The translations under genes and the position numbers were made by a program. Below, in pieces: positions 22,301 through 30,941 of a stretch of DNA of 64,000 nt; position 1 is the first letter of the stretch; each line of letters begins with the position of its first letter. Source of the DNA: Gonatopus flavifemur (taxonomy: Eukaryota > Arthropoda > Insecta > Hymenoptera > Dryinidae); assembly GCA_018340375.1 (NCBI GenBank), contig JAFFJZ010000007.1, positions 24,402,001-24,466,000 of the forward strand, given 5' to 3'. The notes under the pieces were generated by a model. The model was not told the DNA's origin and made no database searches. It was given only the letters and a program-made list of their open reading frames with translations.

Positions 22301-25300
22301 CCAACATAATATGTGTACACCCCAGTCCAGTGTTTTTTCTTGGTGAGGAATATCTCTGGGTATACATAAAACCCATTTCTCCCACTGAACATCAAGTTCT
22401 CCCTGTTTCAGCACTGTTTGTGCAAAATCACACAAATGTAACATAAAATTTGGTGGTGGATTCCCATGCATGGAATCGATATAAATGAAAAATTTATTAT
22501 GGAAATCTATGACCATCAAGGTCCAATATCGATTATAGCAAATCGGTATTATCCATATTTTATAATCCCACGCCCGTATTTTAATCGCCCATTTAAGGAA
22601 CCCAATAGAGACTGTTGGTTTCAATCGCCACACTCCAAATTTTGTGTCGAATGCAAGAATGAGTTGATGTTGTTCTTCAAAATGTAAAATTGATAAGTAT
22701 GCGTCAATGATGTTATCTTCTAATTCTTTGTTAGGCTGTAATGTTCCCAAAGTTGTCTCATCAATCAAAATATCGAACACATGAAATGAATCGGGTTTCG
22801 GATGTTCTGGAAAATATTCAACATTGTTCCAAGGCTTCTCACAATGAAGAGTCACATACTCAGCCGTCGTAATCGTTGATTGCTCACAGTTCCCATCTTC
22901 AAGTTTCTCATCAGATGTACAAAAATCCGATTGATTGTATTGGCCAGAACCATTTTTGATAATTGATTCAGGAAGACACTTTTCCTGTTTCAAAATCTCT
23001 TTGGTAGGTGTGAAAAATTTGTTTGTTTTACTGAACCTGCCTCGTTTTCTCTTATCAATCCATACTTCTTTTGCAAGCTCCGGTGCACGTGATCTTTTAA
23101 TAGTTCTATTGCACTGTCTTTCTGTTTTCAAGTCGAATTTCCGTTCTTGTAAACGCCCATCTATACAGGATTCGAGAATTTGAATAAATCTCAACACTGT
23201 ATAGTGGCTTTTCCCTTCTAATAAATGATGTTTTAAAATTTTGAATAAATTCTCAACCGTAGCGTTACTATCTCTAGCAATTCCTAGCTGGGAAATAACT
23301 GTGGCAGACCACAAAGAAAAAAACGGTATTATGAATTCCATCAAATGATCTATAAAAATTTCACAACAATATTCGTTCTTCAAACGAGTAAATTGTATAA
23401 TATTTCGACCAACATTTTCAGATGGGAGTGATATGAGCTTCTTTAATTTTTTCAATTTGTTCTGGTACTGCTGAACCTAGGCGTTGACTGAATACCTACT
23501 ATTCTTCAAATGTAATAGACGTCTTGTATTTTGTTTTTTTGTGTAACCCGTGGAATTTTCAGCTTTATTGATTCTCAGTGAATTACGTTTTGTTATAGGA
23601 TGTTTTATGTTTCGATTGGCACGGATGGTTTTAGTTTGTTTAATTAAAGATCTTCTTTGGTTGAGTTCAGAATTATTTGTAGGATTTTGTGATTTCATTT
23701 TTGCAGGTTGCATGTATTTTAAATTTTTTTCGGTAACAGATACGTATATATTATTGAAATGTTGAAAGAACGGCGAACTATGTCTCAATTGTGGTGAACT
23801 GTGAGTCATCATGTATATGTTATTTTCGTTTCTCTTTTGGGAATCATTCATATCCACATTTTTATTTCATTCTGAATCTGATACGATTTCGCCACCATCT
23901 TGCCATGTAACAGTAGTATTTTTCCAAATTTTCTAAAATCTGTTCGTGTTTTGTGGTTTTATTTCTACTTGAGAAAATGACGACCATATCCCGCAGTACC
24001 TGTTCAGCCGATGCCATGGTATTACAATGCAAAAGTTGTTTGGTATGTAACCTTAAAATGCAAGTATATTCTCAATATACTAGCGAGTCTAGTAATTTAT
24101 AATAGAAAATTTTCTCCGTGCATCTTCTTTGGACAAGAGGAAGATTTATATTCTCAGAACAACTTTGTGAATCTGAAAGAATGAAAAATCAAGGATTTCA
24201 TTCCACTAAGTTTCAGAAGTGAACCAGTCCGCTTCGAGTAGGATTTTCACTGATTTCGAGTGAACTCTCACTCTTTTAGAGTGAAAAATTTACTCTGAAA
24301 TTGGAGTGGCTGAGAGTTTCTAGCTTCGAACCTCAGACTATCACTCTGAAAGAGTGGAAATTTCACTCGAAATTTCGACAAGTTCACTTCTGGCTGCCTA
24401 ACTAGAGTGAAATCCCACTTTTAAAATTTTAGAGAGAAAAAAATATGTCCTTAGGAATAAGCTAATTTTCCTCTCAGTGTAACAAGATACACGGAAGGAA
24501 GAAAATTGTGAAAATTCAAACCGTAGTGTCAATATAATTGAACACCTCCATATCGAAATTTTCACTGCAATTTTCCTTACTCAAGTTCCTTTCAGTGAAA
24601 TATATGCCGTGATAAAGACAGGGCGGTTTTCAGACTCCTCAAGGCTCCTGGCGCATTCTTGCCTGAGGTCCCTAGGTTCATAACAACGGACTTTAGAAAC
24701 ACGGAGAAACATATTTCTTTGAATTGAGGAAATTGTTATTTTAATAGGTCAAAATAAATATTTCTTTGATACAAACAAATTTGTTATTTGAATGATGAAC
24801 CAAATAATAAATTCTTTTACATGAACAAAATATTTATTTCTGTCAAAGAAATATCTATTTGGACTTATTCAAAGAACAATTTCTTAGATTCAAAGGAATA
24901 CTTTTTTCTGTGTATATTTGAGTGGAACAATTCCAAAATTATCTGCAATTGATATATATAATTCAATATAGTTTGTATATAAATTATATATAATTATGAG
25001 AATTTTTCTACTCAGAATGTAGAGATAAAAATTCCACCGCAGATGAAGCCCTCATGAAAATCGCGGCGACCGCCCCTTTTAACATGATCTTGAATCGGCT
25101 CTGAGAAACACAATGACATTGTCGAATTCATAATTGAAATCTTCAAAGCGCACCGTTGTTCCGCTATTTCCCGTATACTAACGGGCGTGACACTAGCCAA
25201 ATCTTGTAGAAGACTTCTCAGCCATCCTTCAATAATCTCAAAATATCGCTCTGTGCAATAGTGTTGGTGATCCCGAGGGGCCTTTCACTCTGGAATCACT

Positions 25301-26935
25301 GAGTTTCGTCGATTCAGAATCGATTCCGAATCGAACTTCAGTTATAGAACTGAACGATGTAATTCTTGGTTCAGTGGAATCAAGAACACAAATTTGACTC
25401 GTACAGAATCGAGACAATGAGTTGGAACAGTACGGAATCAGTTGGAATCAACGAACTCACCAACAATCACTCCCATCAGTCCCAGACCAAGGGATTTTTA
25501 TACGAGTCAGAGCGAGTCGAGGCAAATCGGTACGTACTCAACAAATTTCGTGAGTCCACGTGTGTCCACACGTGATCAGTCCACGTGTTTTGATCGAATA
25601 AATAATTGATGAATACATTCGAAATCAGTGGCATAAACAAACCATGTAGCGCCATAAGTTCTCGAAAAGTTGCAGAAATTGAATCCAACTGCACACCGAG
25701 AGGGGTTTCATGCTTTCAGCATGTTGAAAGTTGATTAAATTAGAAACTCTTGTCTTGGATCTTGATTCCGAGAGAAAATTTGGTATGAAATAGTACTTGA
25801 AAGTTGAAAAAAAATTTACAGCTGGAAAAGTTTCATTATTGAGTAATATAATTCTGCAATTTTTCATCCTGTTAATTTAATTAATTTAAGCATGAAACTG
25901 AGTAAACCGAAGGAAAATCAAGAACGAAAATCAATGTACTCGAACAGCTAGTCAAAGATACAAGTAAAATAACAAAATTATTACGGAATCAGCGCGGGCT
26001 CAGGGAGAATCAGACCGTTTTCCCGTACTCGTGTCAACTTTAGCTCGAAAGCGTTGGAATCACTTTCATCGATGCTTTGAATTCGCAGCTTGATTCTTGT
26101 CTACTTTATTGAGTGGAATCATCGTGTGAATCAAAATCACAGGTAATCAACAAGAATCACCGGATAAGTTGTTTAATATGGAATCGATTCCAGAGTGAAA
26201 GGCCCCTCGGGTGATCCTTGAAGAGAATTAATCCTTTTTTATATAAAAAGTATCTAGTTCTTATTGAAATATATAAGAATTAGATATTCTTTATATAAAA
26301 AAGAATCGATTACATTCAAGAATTACCATCATTACTATGCAATATTTTTATCGGCATTTAAGGAATGATGCATAAGGAACAATTTTGAAAAATATATTCA
26401 AGCATTTCTAAAAAATTCACTCTTTCCACTTTCACCAGCTCTATCTATTTGGAATAGATTTTCCGAGAATTTGATAATCATCTGAGTACATTCATGATCA
26501 ATTTGAATACTGCATGAGGTACTTGAGATTGATAACACAAAGTCACTGACACATGTCCAGCACATGTTGACCTCTTTTCAATGTTACCCACTCAGCGTAA
26601 CGTTGTTATAAAACATCAACTGTTTTCTCAAATCCCTCAAAATATTGTATCCTCACAATGAATAAAAGTATCTTACGAATGAATCAATCAAAATTTCACA
26701 TACCTTGATAATTTTGCTCGCTTCCCACCAATTTAATTGCACCTTCTTGTTTCTTCAATTTCTTAAAATCTTTCTTCAGTTTCTTCAAGATCCTTCCTCT
26801 TTTCACACGATTTCTTGCCCAAATATCATTCTCAGCCACACAGGAATGTAATATAATTACCATCACGATTATCATTCCAATCAAGACAATTCTCTTTTCA
26901 AATCTTTTACACTCCATGGTTGAATAAAAATTCAT
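7229..26935 (-). CDS. Loxl2: lysyl oxidase-like protein with two SRCR domains, complete 8-exon gene
   Basis: Role in the family: a secreted copper amine oxidase that oxidises peptidyl lysine to allysine so that extracellular-matrix proteins cross-link. Minus-strand exons: 26935-26704, 18087-17941, 16452-16180, 16067-15861, 15293-14996, 8437-8309, 7648-7525, 7351-7229. All introns have GT/AG ends and the phases match, summing to 1533 bp (510 codons plus TGA). Order: hydrophobic signal segment (about residues 15-33), a furin-like RVKR (43-46), SRCR1 (about 66-170), SRCR2 (about 180-300), then the catalytic domain. The catalytic domain shows the copper site [13 protein letters not shown], the cofactor lysine in [11 protein letters not shown], the partner tyrosine in [13 protein letters not shown], and conserved cysteines. 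A two-SRCR layout of about 511 residues is what I recall for the Drosophila Lox2 type. Translation could start at 26935 or at the in-frame ATG 18 bases later. Nothing suggests inactivation. All junctions are read by eye. Confidence 0.93.
7525..7648 (-). CDS. Loxl2: lysyl oxidase-like gene, exon 7 (cofactor tyrosine)
   Basis: Acceptor TTTCATAG|GTACAAA, donor TTCAAG|GTACTC (phase 0). It reads [18 protein letters not shown], then [18 protein letters not shown]. The Tyr in SDIYK aligns with the family's cofactor tyrosine. Confidence 0.95.
7794..7830. other. short perfect hairpin in the lysyl oxidase intron 6
   Basis: GGATGCGCAGAACCTC pairs with GAGGTTCTGTGCATCC across a 5-base loop: 16 pairs including one G-U. 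It is too short for a normal miRNA precursor and more likely the tip of an eroded foldback element. The rest of intron 6 (7649-8308) shows nothing recognisable. Confidence 0.6.
8309..8437 (-). CDS. Loxl2: lysyl oxidase-like gene, exon 6 (copper site, cofactor lysine)
   Basis: Acceptor TTCTTCAG|GCATTATC, donor CCAAG|GTAAAC. It completes the copper ligand motif ([12 protein letters not shown]) and carries [11 protein letters not shown], whose Lys forms the quinone cofactor in the family. Confidence 0.95.
9586..11874. mobile_element. TIR element B, inserted inside mariner A
   Basis: Its ends are CAACGGGAAAACCTACT and the inverse of CAACGGAAAAACCTACT. It sits at a TA (9584-9585; mutated to TG at 11875-11876) in the mariner A frame. 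It contains mariner C (about 9905-11032) and a small foldback (11036-11168, ends TATGGACAG). The remaining sequence, about 11170-11585, shows nothing recognisable. Confidence 0.75.
9920..10965 (+). pseudogene. mariner C transposase with one frameshift
   Basis: A near-complete transposase of about 348 residues. The N-terminal frame from 9920 ([20 protein letters not shown]) has the two helix-turn-helix regions and runs to about 10365. A frameshift there passes to the frame from 10369 ([14 protein letters not shown]), which holds the first catalytic Asp, then HQDDAPAHK and [13 protein letters not shown] with DD34D spacing, and ends DYIG-stop at 10963-10965. The right inverted-repeat end is probably 'cttttcaaccaacctg' just before the TA at 11033; a matching left end was not found. 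It is a different lineage from mariner A. Confidence 0.88.
12282..13508. other. no gene recognised (lysyl oxidase intron 5)
   Basis: AT-rich intron sequence. Around 12990-13290 are several imperfect repeats of 'caagcctg' and 'ttggtcca' type, probably an eroded foldback element, but no ends could be fixed. Confidence 0.4.
13509..13707. mobile_element. foldback MITE, 'gacacc' family, copy a
   Basis: Ends CACTGTGAAAAATT...TTACAGTG, flanked by TA on both sides. The inside repeats ggtgt and acacc motifs in both orientations and shares 'gtggacttctatagaatccg' almost exactly with the copy at 34426-34614. Non-coding. Confidence 0.8.
13828..14876. repeat. long foldback region with repeated 'tactggaattttcc'
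   Basis: About 1 kb in which 'actggaattttcc' and its complement recur many times in both orientations. The outer ends (ctgcaaaaaaaactggaaat and its near inverse at 14840-14876) form a loose inverted repeat. It looks like an expanded foldback element with internal tandem duplications. A tRNA-like insert lies at 14463-14550. Confidence 0.6.
14463..14550 (+). repeat. tRNA-derived sequence, probably a SINE head
   Basis: It contains an A-box-like tagctcatcggttagg and a B box GGTTCAAATCC about 50 bases downstream, the two internal promoter elements of tRNA genes. The putative acceptor stems do not pair and the middle is too long for a normal anticodon arm, so a functional tRNA is unlikely. No poly(A) or LINE-like tail was fixed. 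Confidence 0.5.
14996..15293 (-). CDS. Loxl2: lysyl oxidase-like gene, exon 5 (start of catalytic domain)
   Basis: Acceptor TTTCATTAG|GAAATGG, donor CATAT|GTAAGT (phase 2). It holds ENIASVACS (end of SRCR2), [29 protein letters not shown] and [19 protein letters not shown], and ends in the first part of the copper site (WEWHMCH). Confidence 0.95.
15473..15674. mobile_element. foldback MITE, family 1, copy b
   Basis: The best-preserved copy: CACGGAGAGAAAATTG...AATTTCTCTCCGTG with TA on both sides. Internal sequence is shared with 317-519 and 51935-52137. It lies in lysyl oxidase intron 4. Confidence 0.85.
15861..16067 (-). CDS. Loxl2: lysyl oxidase-like gene, exon 4 (SRCR2)
   Basis: Acceptor TTTTACAG|ATTGGGG, donor CCAG|GTACAC. 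It reads [18 protein letters not shown], then [16 protein letters not shown] and LINCPG. Phase 1 at both ends. Confidence 0.93.
16180..16452 (-). CDS. Loxl2: lysyl oxidase-like gene, exon 3 (end of SRCR1, linker, start of SRCR2)
   Basis: Acceptor GCGTTAG|GACGTT, donor TTCAG|GTATAC. It holds the SRCR1 end ([17 protein letters not shown] and AAGVICEHE), a charged linker, then the SRCR2 start ([18 protein letters not shown]). Confidence 0.92.
17148..17822. mobile_element. piggyBac-like MITE with TTAA target duplications
   Basis: Flanked by TTAA at 17144-17147 and 17823-17826. Terminal inverted repeats GGGGACATTCCAATGT and GGAGACATTCCAATGT. 675 bp with no transposase frame. TTAA duplication is the hallmark of piggyBac (also of Kolobok), so the superfamily call is inference. 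It lies in lysyl oxidase intron 2. Confidence 0.75.
17941..18087 (-). CDS. Loxl2: lysyl oxidase-like gene, exon 2 (SRCR1)
   Basis: Acceptor TACACAG|GAAACG. It reads [18 protein letters not shown], then [10 protein letters not shown] and HFGQAR. The donor AA|GTCAGA is unusual but keeps phase 1, and joining to exon 3 gives FGQARRRFWMDN, the same spacing as SRCR relatives. Confidence 0.9.
18258..18508. mobile_element. foldback MITE, family 2, copy a
   Basis: Ends CACGGAGAAAAAAT...TTTCTCTCCGTG with TA on both sides. The inside is a palindrome around 'gtgatgtgaagttgcgcc'. A second copy is at 47638-47894. Confidence 0.85.
18642..18907. mobile_element. foldback MITE built on 'tagttgcagcaactactt'
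   Basis: Ends CACTGAAAAAAAGG...CTTTTTCCGTG with TA on both sides. The two arms carry the same 'gcagcaactacttaaatag' in opposite orientation and a self-complementary 'tcgattttcga' motif. Non-coding. Confidence 0.8.
19386..20345. repeat. 172-bp tandem satellite, about 5.5 units
   Basis: The landmark gagtcagcattt recurs at 19558, 19730, 19902, 20076 and 20248, with spacings of 172, 172, 174 and 172 bp. A diverged unit precedes it. Each unit contains 'atgtatgtgagaatcattta' and 'cgcggcatggttatcccg'. Units alternate between two variants (tttatttgattttttttat versus tttcatttagatttcttct), so the higher-order repeat is about 345 bp. The 65-residue open frame repeated in the units is a by-product. Confidence 0.9.
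20346..21618. other. no gene recognised; AT-rich sequence next to the Ulp1-like gene
   Basis: Two diverged copies of one sequence of about 480 bp appear in tandem. 'cacgttaatttttcatcaaatctcctccat' at about 20883 matches 'cgcagtgaatttttaatcaactcctccat' at about 21371, and 'tatcagtcttggtataact' near 20978 matches 'tatcactcttggtataact' near 21465. It may be the 3' part of the transposon carrying the Ulp1-like gene. Confidence 0.5.
21619..23851 (-). pseudogene. Ulp1/SENP-like protease gene of a transposon, split by a MITE
   Basis: One frame of about 625 codons runs from the ATG at 23851 to 21619 if the MITE at 21914-22263 is removed. It has a single in-frame TAG at 23479-23477. The N-terminal part is basic; the middle has [20 protein letters not shown] followed by LFKILKH, like the end of DDE-type transposases (inference). 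The C-terminal part is a C48 (Ulp1) fold: [18 protein letters not shown], then [16 protein letters not shown]. In Ulp1 proteases the catalytic set is His-Asp-Cys with an oxyanion Gln. Here Asp and Gln remain, but the His position is Tyr (TAT) and the Cys position is Trp (TGG), so protease activity is not expected. The C-terminal piece ([19 protein letters not shown]) lies beyond the MITE. It sits in lysyl oxidase intron 1, same strand. Confidence 0.75.
21914..22263. mobile_element. foldback MITE inserted in the Ulp1-like gene, 2-bp CG duplication
   Basis: Ends CACGGAGAGAAAAAATTTGC...CTTTCTCTCCGTG. Many copies of 'tttgctg.c..agcaaa' occur in both orientations. It is flanked by CG (21912-21913 and 22264-22265). 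Removing the element and one CG joins ...VNIEF to DIAGMN... in frame, which fixes both ends and the 2-bp duplication exactly. Confidence 0.9.
23852..24489. other. no gene recognised; 'actct' rich foldback at 24225-24475
   Basis: 24225-24475 has short motifs such as 'cactctgaaagagtg' and 'agagtgaaa' in both orientations and ends 'ttttcctctcagtg' before TA, so it is probably another CAC-ended foldback element whose left end is not clear. The remainder shows nothing. Confidence 0.45.
24490..24598. mobile_element. small CACGG-ended foldback element
   Basis: Ends CACGGAAGGAAGAAAATTG and TTCCTTTCAGTG. Both arms carry a 'gaaaatt' type motif, as in the other elements of this group. The left side is flanked by TA, the right by AA. 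Confidence 0.55.
24700..24912. mobile_element. CACGG-ended foldback MITE with 'atatttctttga' arms
   Basis: Ends CACGGAGAAACATATTTC...TTTTTTCTGTG. Inside, 'atatttctttga' and its complement alternate. TA follows the right end; the left base pair is AA. Confidence 0.7.
25274..26209. mobile_element. non-autonomous hAT element with perfect 8-bp target duplication
   Basis: GGTGATCC stands on both sides (25266-25273 and 26210-26217). The terminal inverted repeats start CGAGGGGCCTTTCACTC and are identical for 24 bp. The inside is rich in 'gaatc/gattc' motifs, possibly subterminal binding repeats. There is no transposase frame. The 8-bp duplication is typical of hAT. Confidence 0.88.
26222..26325. 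repeat. AT-rich palindrome
   Basis: 'agaattaatcctttttta' and 'aaaaaagaatcgattac' form a loose inverted repeat. The inner arms 'atataaaaagtatctagttct' type sequences pair with 'agaattagatattct'. Probably an eroded foldback. Confidence 0.5.
26704..26935 (-). CDS. Loxl2: lysyl oxidase-like gene, exon 1 (signal peptide, start of SRCR1)
   Basis: It encodes 77 residues plus one base: signal segment [18 protein letters not shown], a lysine-rich linker, then [12 protein letters not shown], the first strand of SRCR1. The donor is CAAG|GTATGTG. The leftover G joins GA of exon 2 to make Gly, giving [19 protein letters not shown], a correct SRCR start. This join is the evidence that the distant exon belongs to the gene. 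Confidence 0.88.
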
Positions 26936-26947
26936 AATCAGTCGATA

Positions 26948-26986
26948 CTATAATCATATCCCACCATGCGACGTAGAATATATATC
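26948..26986 (-). promoter_or_regulatory. possible core promoter of the lysyl oxidase-like gene
   Basis: On the minus strand TATATATT (26986-26977) lies about 42 bases before the first ATG at 26935. A start about 30 bases downstream would leave a very short leader. The region is AT-rich, so the match may be chance; no initiator consensus is clear. Confidence 0.25.
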
Positions 26987-26989
26987 CCC

Positions 26990-28068
26990 ACATTGCCCAA
27001 AAAAACCAAATTTTACGAATGGAATTGAATCAAGTCATGTAGAAAATGTGTTTCTTAAACAACCGAATGATTGTAAATTTCAATAATTCGAAATAAGTAA
27101 ATGAATCTTCGCTGCATTCAACATATATTTTCAGAGATAAATCGATACTTTGACGTTAATGTTTCCATGAATCCCTAACTCTCACTTAAAAATTCTCTCA
27201 TCTTTTCCTTTCTTTCTTCCTTTTCTTCAATTCACGCGTTCAACAATCAGCACGTGTATTCCGCTGACTCTTTTCCTAACTACTGATGCTTGCCGCACGA
27301 TCGTGCAATGAAATAATATCTGCTGATCTCGTAATTCGAGCAAGCATCGTCAATTAATACGCATGTATTCCGCATTACATGTGTATTAAGATTCAATTTG
27401 ACACACGCACAGCATGGTAAATTATTACGTAAGTACTTGAGTTTTGTGTGAGCAAATCTCATTGATACAAATAGAACGGGACAGCAGAATTCTGATCGAC
27501 TGCGAAAGGTTCAATTGTTCATATTTATTTCAAATATGATTGATTGTCGTTGAATTTGTTTGTTACACTCTGTGTTATTTTTCTCATGCTTCCAGCACAT
27601 GTTGTTCACTCTGTTTGATCTGTAATCAGATCAAGGGATGATTATAAATCCTTGGAAAAAGGAATTTCAATCGCAAATGTGTAATTCAATTATTTTTTTC
27701 AAGAAAAACTCATCGCGGATCACGATAACTAGATCATAGTGTTCACGTAAACTACGGTGGATGCTCCAACGATTATCGAGTATCCTATTTTCTATTACTT
27801 ATATAAACATCTGGTGATGCATTAAGTTCAATCTCTTCTTCAGTATTCGTGAGATATTTTATTTCCTTCAATTATCATTTCAATTATGAACTGGCATCGT
27901 AGAATTCGTAGAACTGGTTTTTGTTCTCTGATTGAAATATTATATGGAACCCTATTACCAAATAGAAAACACAAAGCGAAAAGAATTGTTAACATTCTTC
28001 AAGACAAAAAACAAAACTCAAATTTCGAGATTACAAAGAATAATGCCGGATGAAATTTGACCCGGGTA
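26990..28068. other. upstream flank of the lysyl oxidase-like gene; no gene recognised
   Basis: AT-rich intergenic DNA. No convincing open frame, RNA gene or transposon end was identified. Confidence 0.4.
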
Positions 28069-28304
28069 CACTGAAAAAAAAAAAGATTCTGTAGAGAACA
28101 GTAATATCGTTGGTTCAACGGCAGAATAACGCTGGATATGTCCAACTAAATCTCACTGTTGACTCAACTACATGCAGTTGAATCAACTGTAATTTATGTC
28201 AATTTGACAGTACATTCTTTAACTTGAATATGATATTCATAAGTTGATTGTAAAATTGCCAACAGCAAATTGTGATTCGTTTTCGACGAAATTTCTTTTC
28301 AGTG
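28069..28304. mobile_element. CACTG-ended foldback MITE
   Basis: Ends CACTGAAAAAAAAAAAG...AATTTCTTTTCAGTG with TA on both sides. The inside has inverted motifs around 'gttgaatcaac' and 'ttgactcaac'. Confidence 0.75.
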
Positions 28305-28404
28305 TAGAAAACCTCCAAGACTCTGTTCGAGTCTAAGTTGAAGTAGTCTGGATCCAGCCAGGTCCTTAGATGGCCCAATTTGCAATCAAGGCCAATTTCT
28401 GCTC

Positions 28405-28880
28405 TGGGACAGATGGATGAATTTCAAGTTTCATCGATAGAAAGTCTTTCGTGGTAACCGAATCCATACGATAGTATAATTTTCCATTATTTTTTATTCA
28501 ATATTATATGAAGGTATGAGATCAACTGACCAGCAAACCGTATTCATATCACCACAAATATTGTAATAGATTATCAGTTTTCCAATAAATTTTCATATAA
28601 TATGTTCACCAATGAACACAATTACAGCTTCTATTATTCTCAGATGAACAGTTGATTTTCATTTCCCCATGAGTTTTATTGAAAATCCGTTTTTTCATAT
28701 CAGTAGCTGATTTTGAGATATCATTGGAATTATAATTTCATATCAGGTCCTCGGAGAGTACTTGGATATAATCCCTATTCCAAGAACACGATGATCCATG
28801 TAATAATTTCCCAACCCTTCTTACGTCATCTTCATCGCTTTCTGAACATTATAGTTGGAGTACATGAAAAAATTAGTTGA
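28405..28880. repeat. segment paralogous to 50462-50750 plus 53225-53360
   Basis: Shared blocks include 'gatgaatttcaagttt', 'gatagaaagtctttcgtggt', 'tatgagatcaactgaccagc' and 'atgttcaccaat'; further on, 'cttcatcgctttc'. Order and orientation match the second copy, so this is the upstream end of the block duplicated together with the lysyl oxidase gene. Confidence 0.8.
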
Positions 28881-29837
28881 CCATGATCCCATTTTCAGTA
28901 ATGACCAACTATCATCACTTTTTCACATTCGTTTCGTGTTGTAATTTGGGAATGAACCATGTAAAACCATGCTGTTATGGTAATAAAGAGATACTTACGG
29001 TTGAACATGTGATACATGATATTCGTTCAAACTGTTATGAGGTCAATAATGTGTTGTAAAATATCCGGTACATCGAAGCGATACCAAAGGCGTGACTCCA
29101 ATCAAATTTTTTGCACAAGATTATTGATTCATTCAAAGGAATCCTACGACGGCAGAAAATGATGCATTATCTGCCGTCGCGGGACCCCTTTGAATTATTG
29201 TATTCTTCACGGGCAGAAAAACAACTTCGTTGAAGATTATTTTATGTATTGAAAACATTTTGTCGTAATGAAATCACATTTAAATGTTGAATCATCATCG
29301 ATACACAAATTTTTACAAAAAATCGAAAGATTATTTTTCCCAATAATATAATACAAAGTGACTAATCAAACACAGAAAGTTTGAATTCTAGAGCCAGTTA
29401 TTGAACCATCAACATTATACATGAAAATATTGATCATACGTATTTTCTTGCTCTGTTGGTAACAGTTGACTTCCATGTTTGCTCATAGAAGAATTCACAA
29501 GACCAGTTGATGGTTAGTCTAACCTCAGGAGGATAATACACATGAATAAGCAAGTTCTCATGGTATGAAAATTGTCAGAAACATGGGTCGATACAATGTT
29601 GATATTCACAGGTTAACAGCGTAGGTATTGATAAAATACATATATATGAGATAAATTTCAATATCGGTACCAAAAAAACGATCCGCCGCTGATTTTAAAA
29701 ACAAATAAGTTTTGAAGGTAAGGATTTCATGTTCCTATGATAGCTTATTATCTCTAAGAAGTAACCAAATTCATTCCCAAGGCTGATATTAAATTATGAT
29801 ATAATGATGAGAAGTTTCCTTTTTTAGGAAAACGCAA
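28881..29837. other. no gene recognised; one long hairpin at 29133-29193
   Basis: Apart from the hairpin, AT-rich DNA with nothing recognisable. Confidence 0.4.
29133..29193. other. 61-base hairpin, miRNA-precursor-like
   Basis: TCAAAGGAATCCTACGACGG...CCGTCGCGGGACCCCTTTGA. 23 positions pair, with three mismatches and one G-U, across a 15-base loop (aaaatgatgcattat). Size and mismatches resemble a short miRNA precursor, but a small foldback element is equally possible. No known miRNA seed was recognised. Confidence 0.4.
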
Positions 29838-30882
29838 CCCACACAGCAAGCAGATCTTTAAGACATCTAAGAGAGTCCTGAATTCATGTATCTTCAAGAC
29901 ATTTCTGAAAGACATCTTTAGGATGTCTTTCAGAAATGTATGAAAGATCTCTTGCTGCGCGAGTTCTATAAGACAACTGTAATTGAGATATATTCAAGAA
30001 CACTCATAACCATTTCTCGAAGATATCTTCAAGAGCACTTTTAGAACAATCCCAATAGACCAATTAGATCAAAGAGAATTAGAGAGAAGATTGCAGTAAT
30101 TCACGTATAAGTTATTCACAGTGTCCCGCGCATTTGTTTCACGTATGCAGTGAGGAACGACGACGCCGATGATATTGTGCAATATTAATTATATATAATT
30201 AATTATATATACATAAACATTCAAGATCCAATACTGGATAATAAAAGTATTGCCGCAGAAAAGAAACGTGTAACCAATTACATTACAATAATATATTTTG
30301 TTTCGCAGCGAATGATCCTATTTGCAAAAACTAACCTATCATTATGCAGAATCATATATTAGAGGAATATCAATTTATTATTTTATCCATTGTACTTTAT
30401 TTTTTATGTACGTACGTGAATTAAATTTCCATCAAATTTCACATTTTTGTGCAAGATAGAATGTATCGAAATTCAGATTCAAGTGAATGAAATTGAATGT
30501 TAAAATATTTTGAATTTAGGTTATATACATGCATGAAAATAGCTTGAAGTATTTTTGCATTCAAATTATATGCAAACACCTCATATGTTTTGGTGAGCCT
30601 TTATTCAAATTAATAAATCAAAATAATGAATGAATTCATATGGTTATGGATATTTTAATATTTTAATCAAGACATTTTAATAATACTTTCAAGAAATCTT
30701 CGAGAGATATTTGAGAGTTCTTCAGAAAGTCTTCAGGAGGGATTTAGGAATTCTTCAAGAAGGATTTAAGATCTCTTCAAGAGCTCACGAAAAGAGATCT
30801 TTTGGAAAGGTCTTGCAAGAGCTCTTGCAGTTTTCAGAGACATCTTTTAGATATCTAAAAGAGCTCTTTTTGTCTGTGTGGG
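29838..30882. mobile_element. CCCACACAG-ended foldback element
   Basis: Terminal repeats CCCACACAGCAAGCAG and, inverted, CCCACACAGACAAAAAG. Subterminal 'aagacatctt' and 'tctaaaagatgtct' motifs occur in both orientations. About 1 kb with AT-rich middle and no coding frame. Same terminal style as 30942-31214, 34777-35044 and 36132-36267. Confidence 0.65.
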
Positions 30883-30941
30883 AAGCATTTTCAGAAGAGA
30901 ATTTTGTGATTGCTTTCTCTCTGAATTCAAATTGGTAGGAA

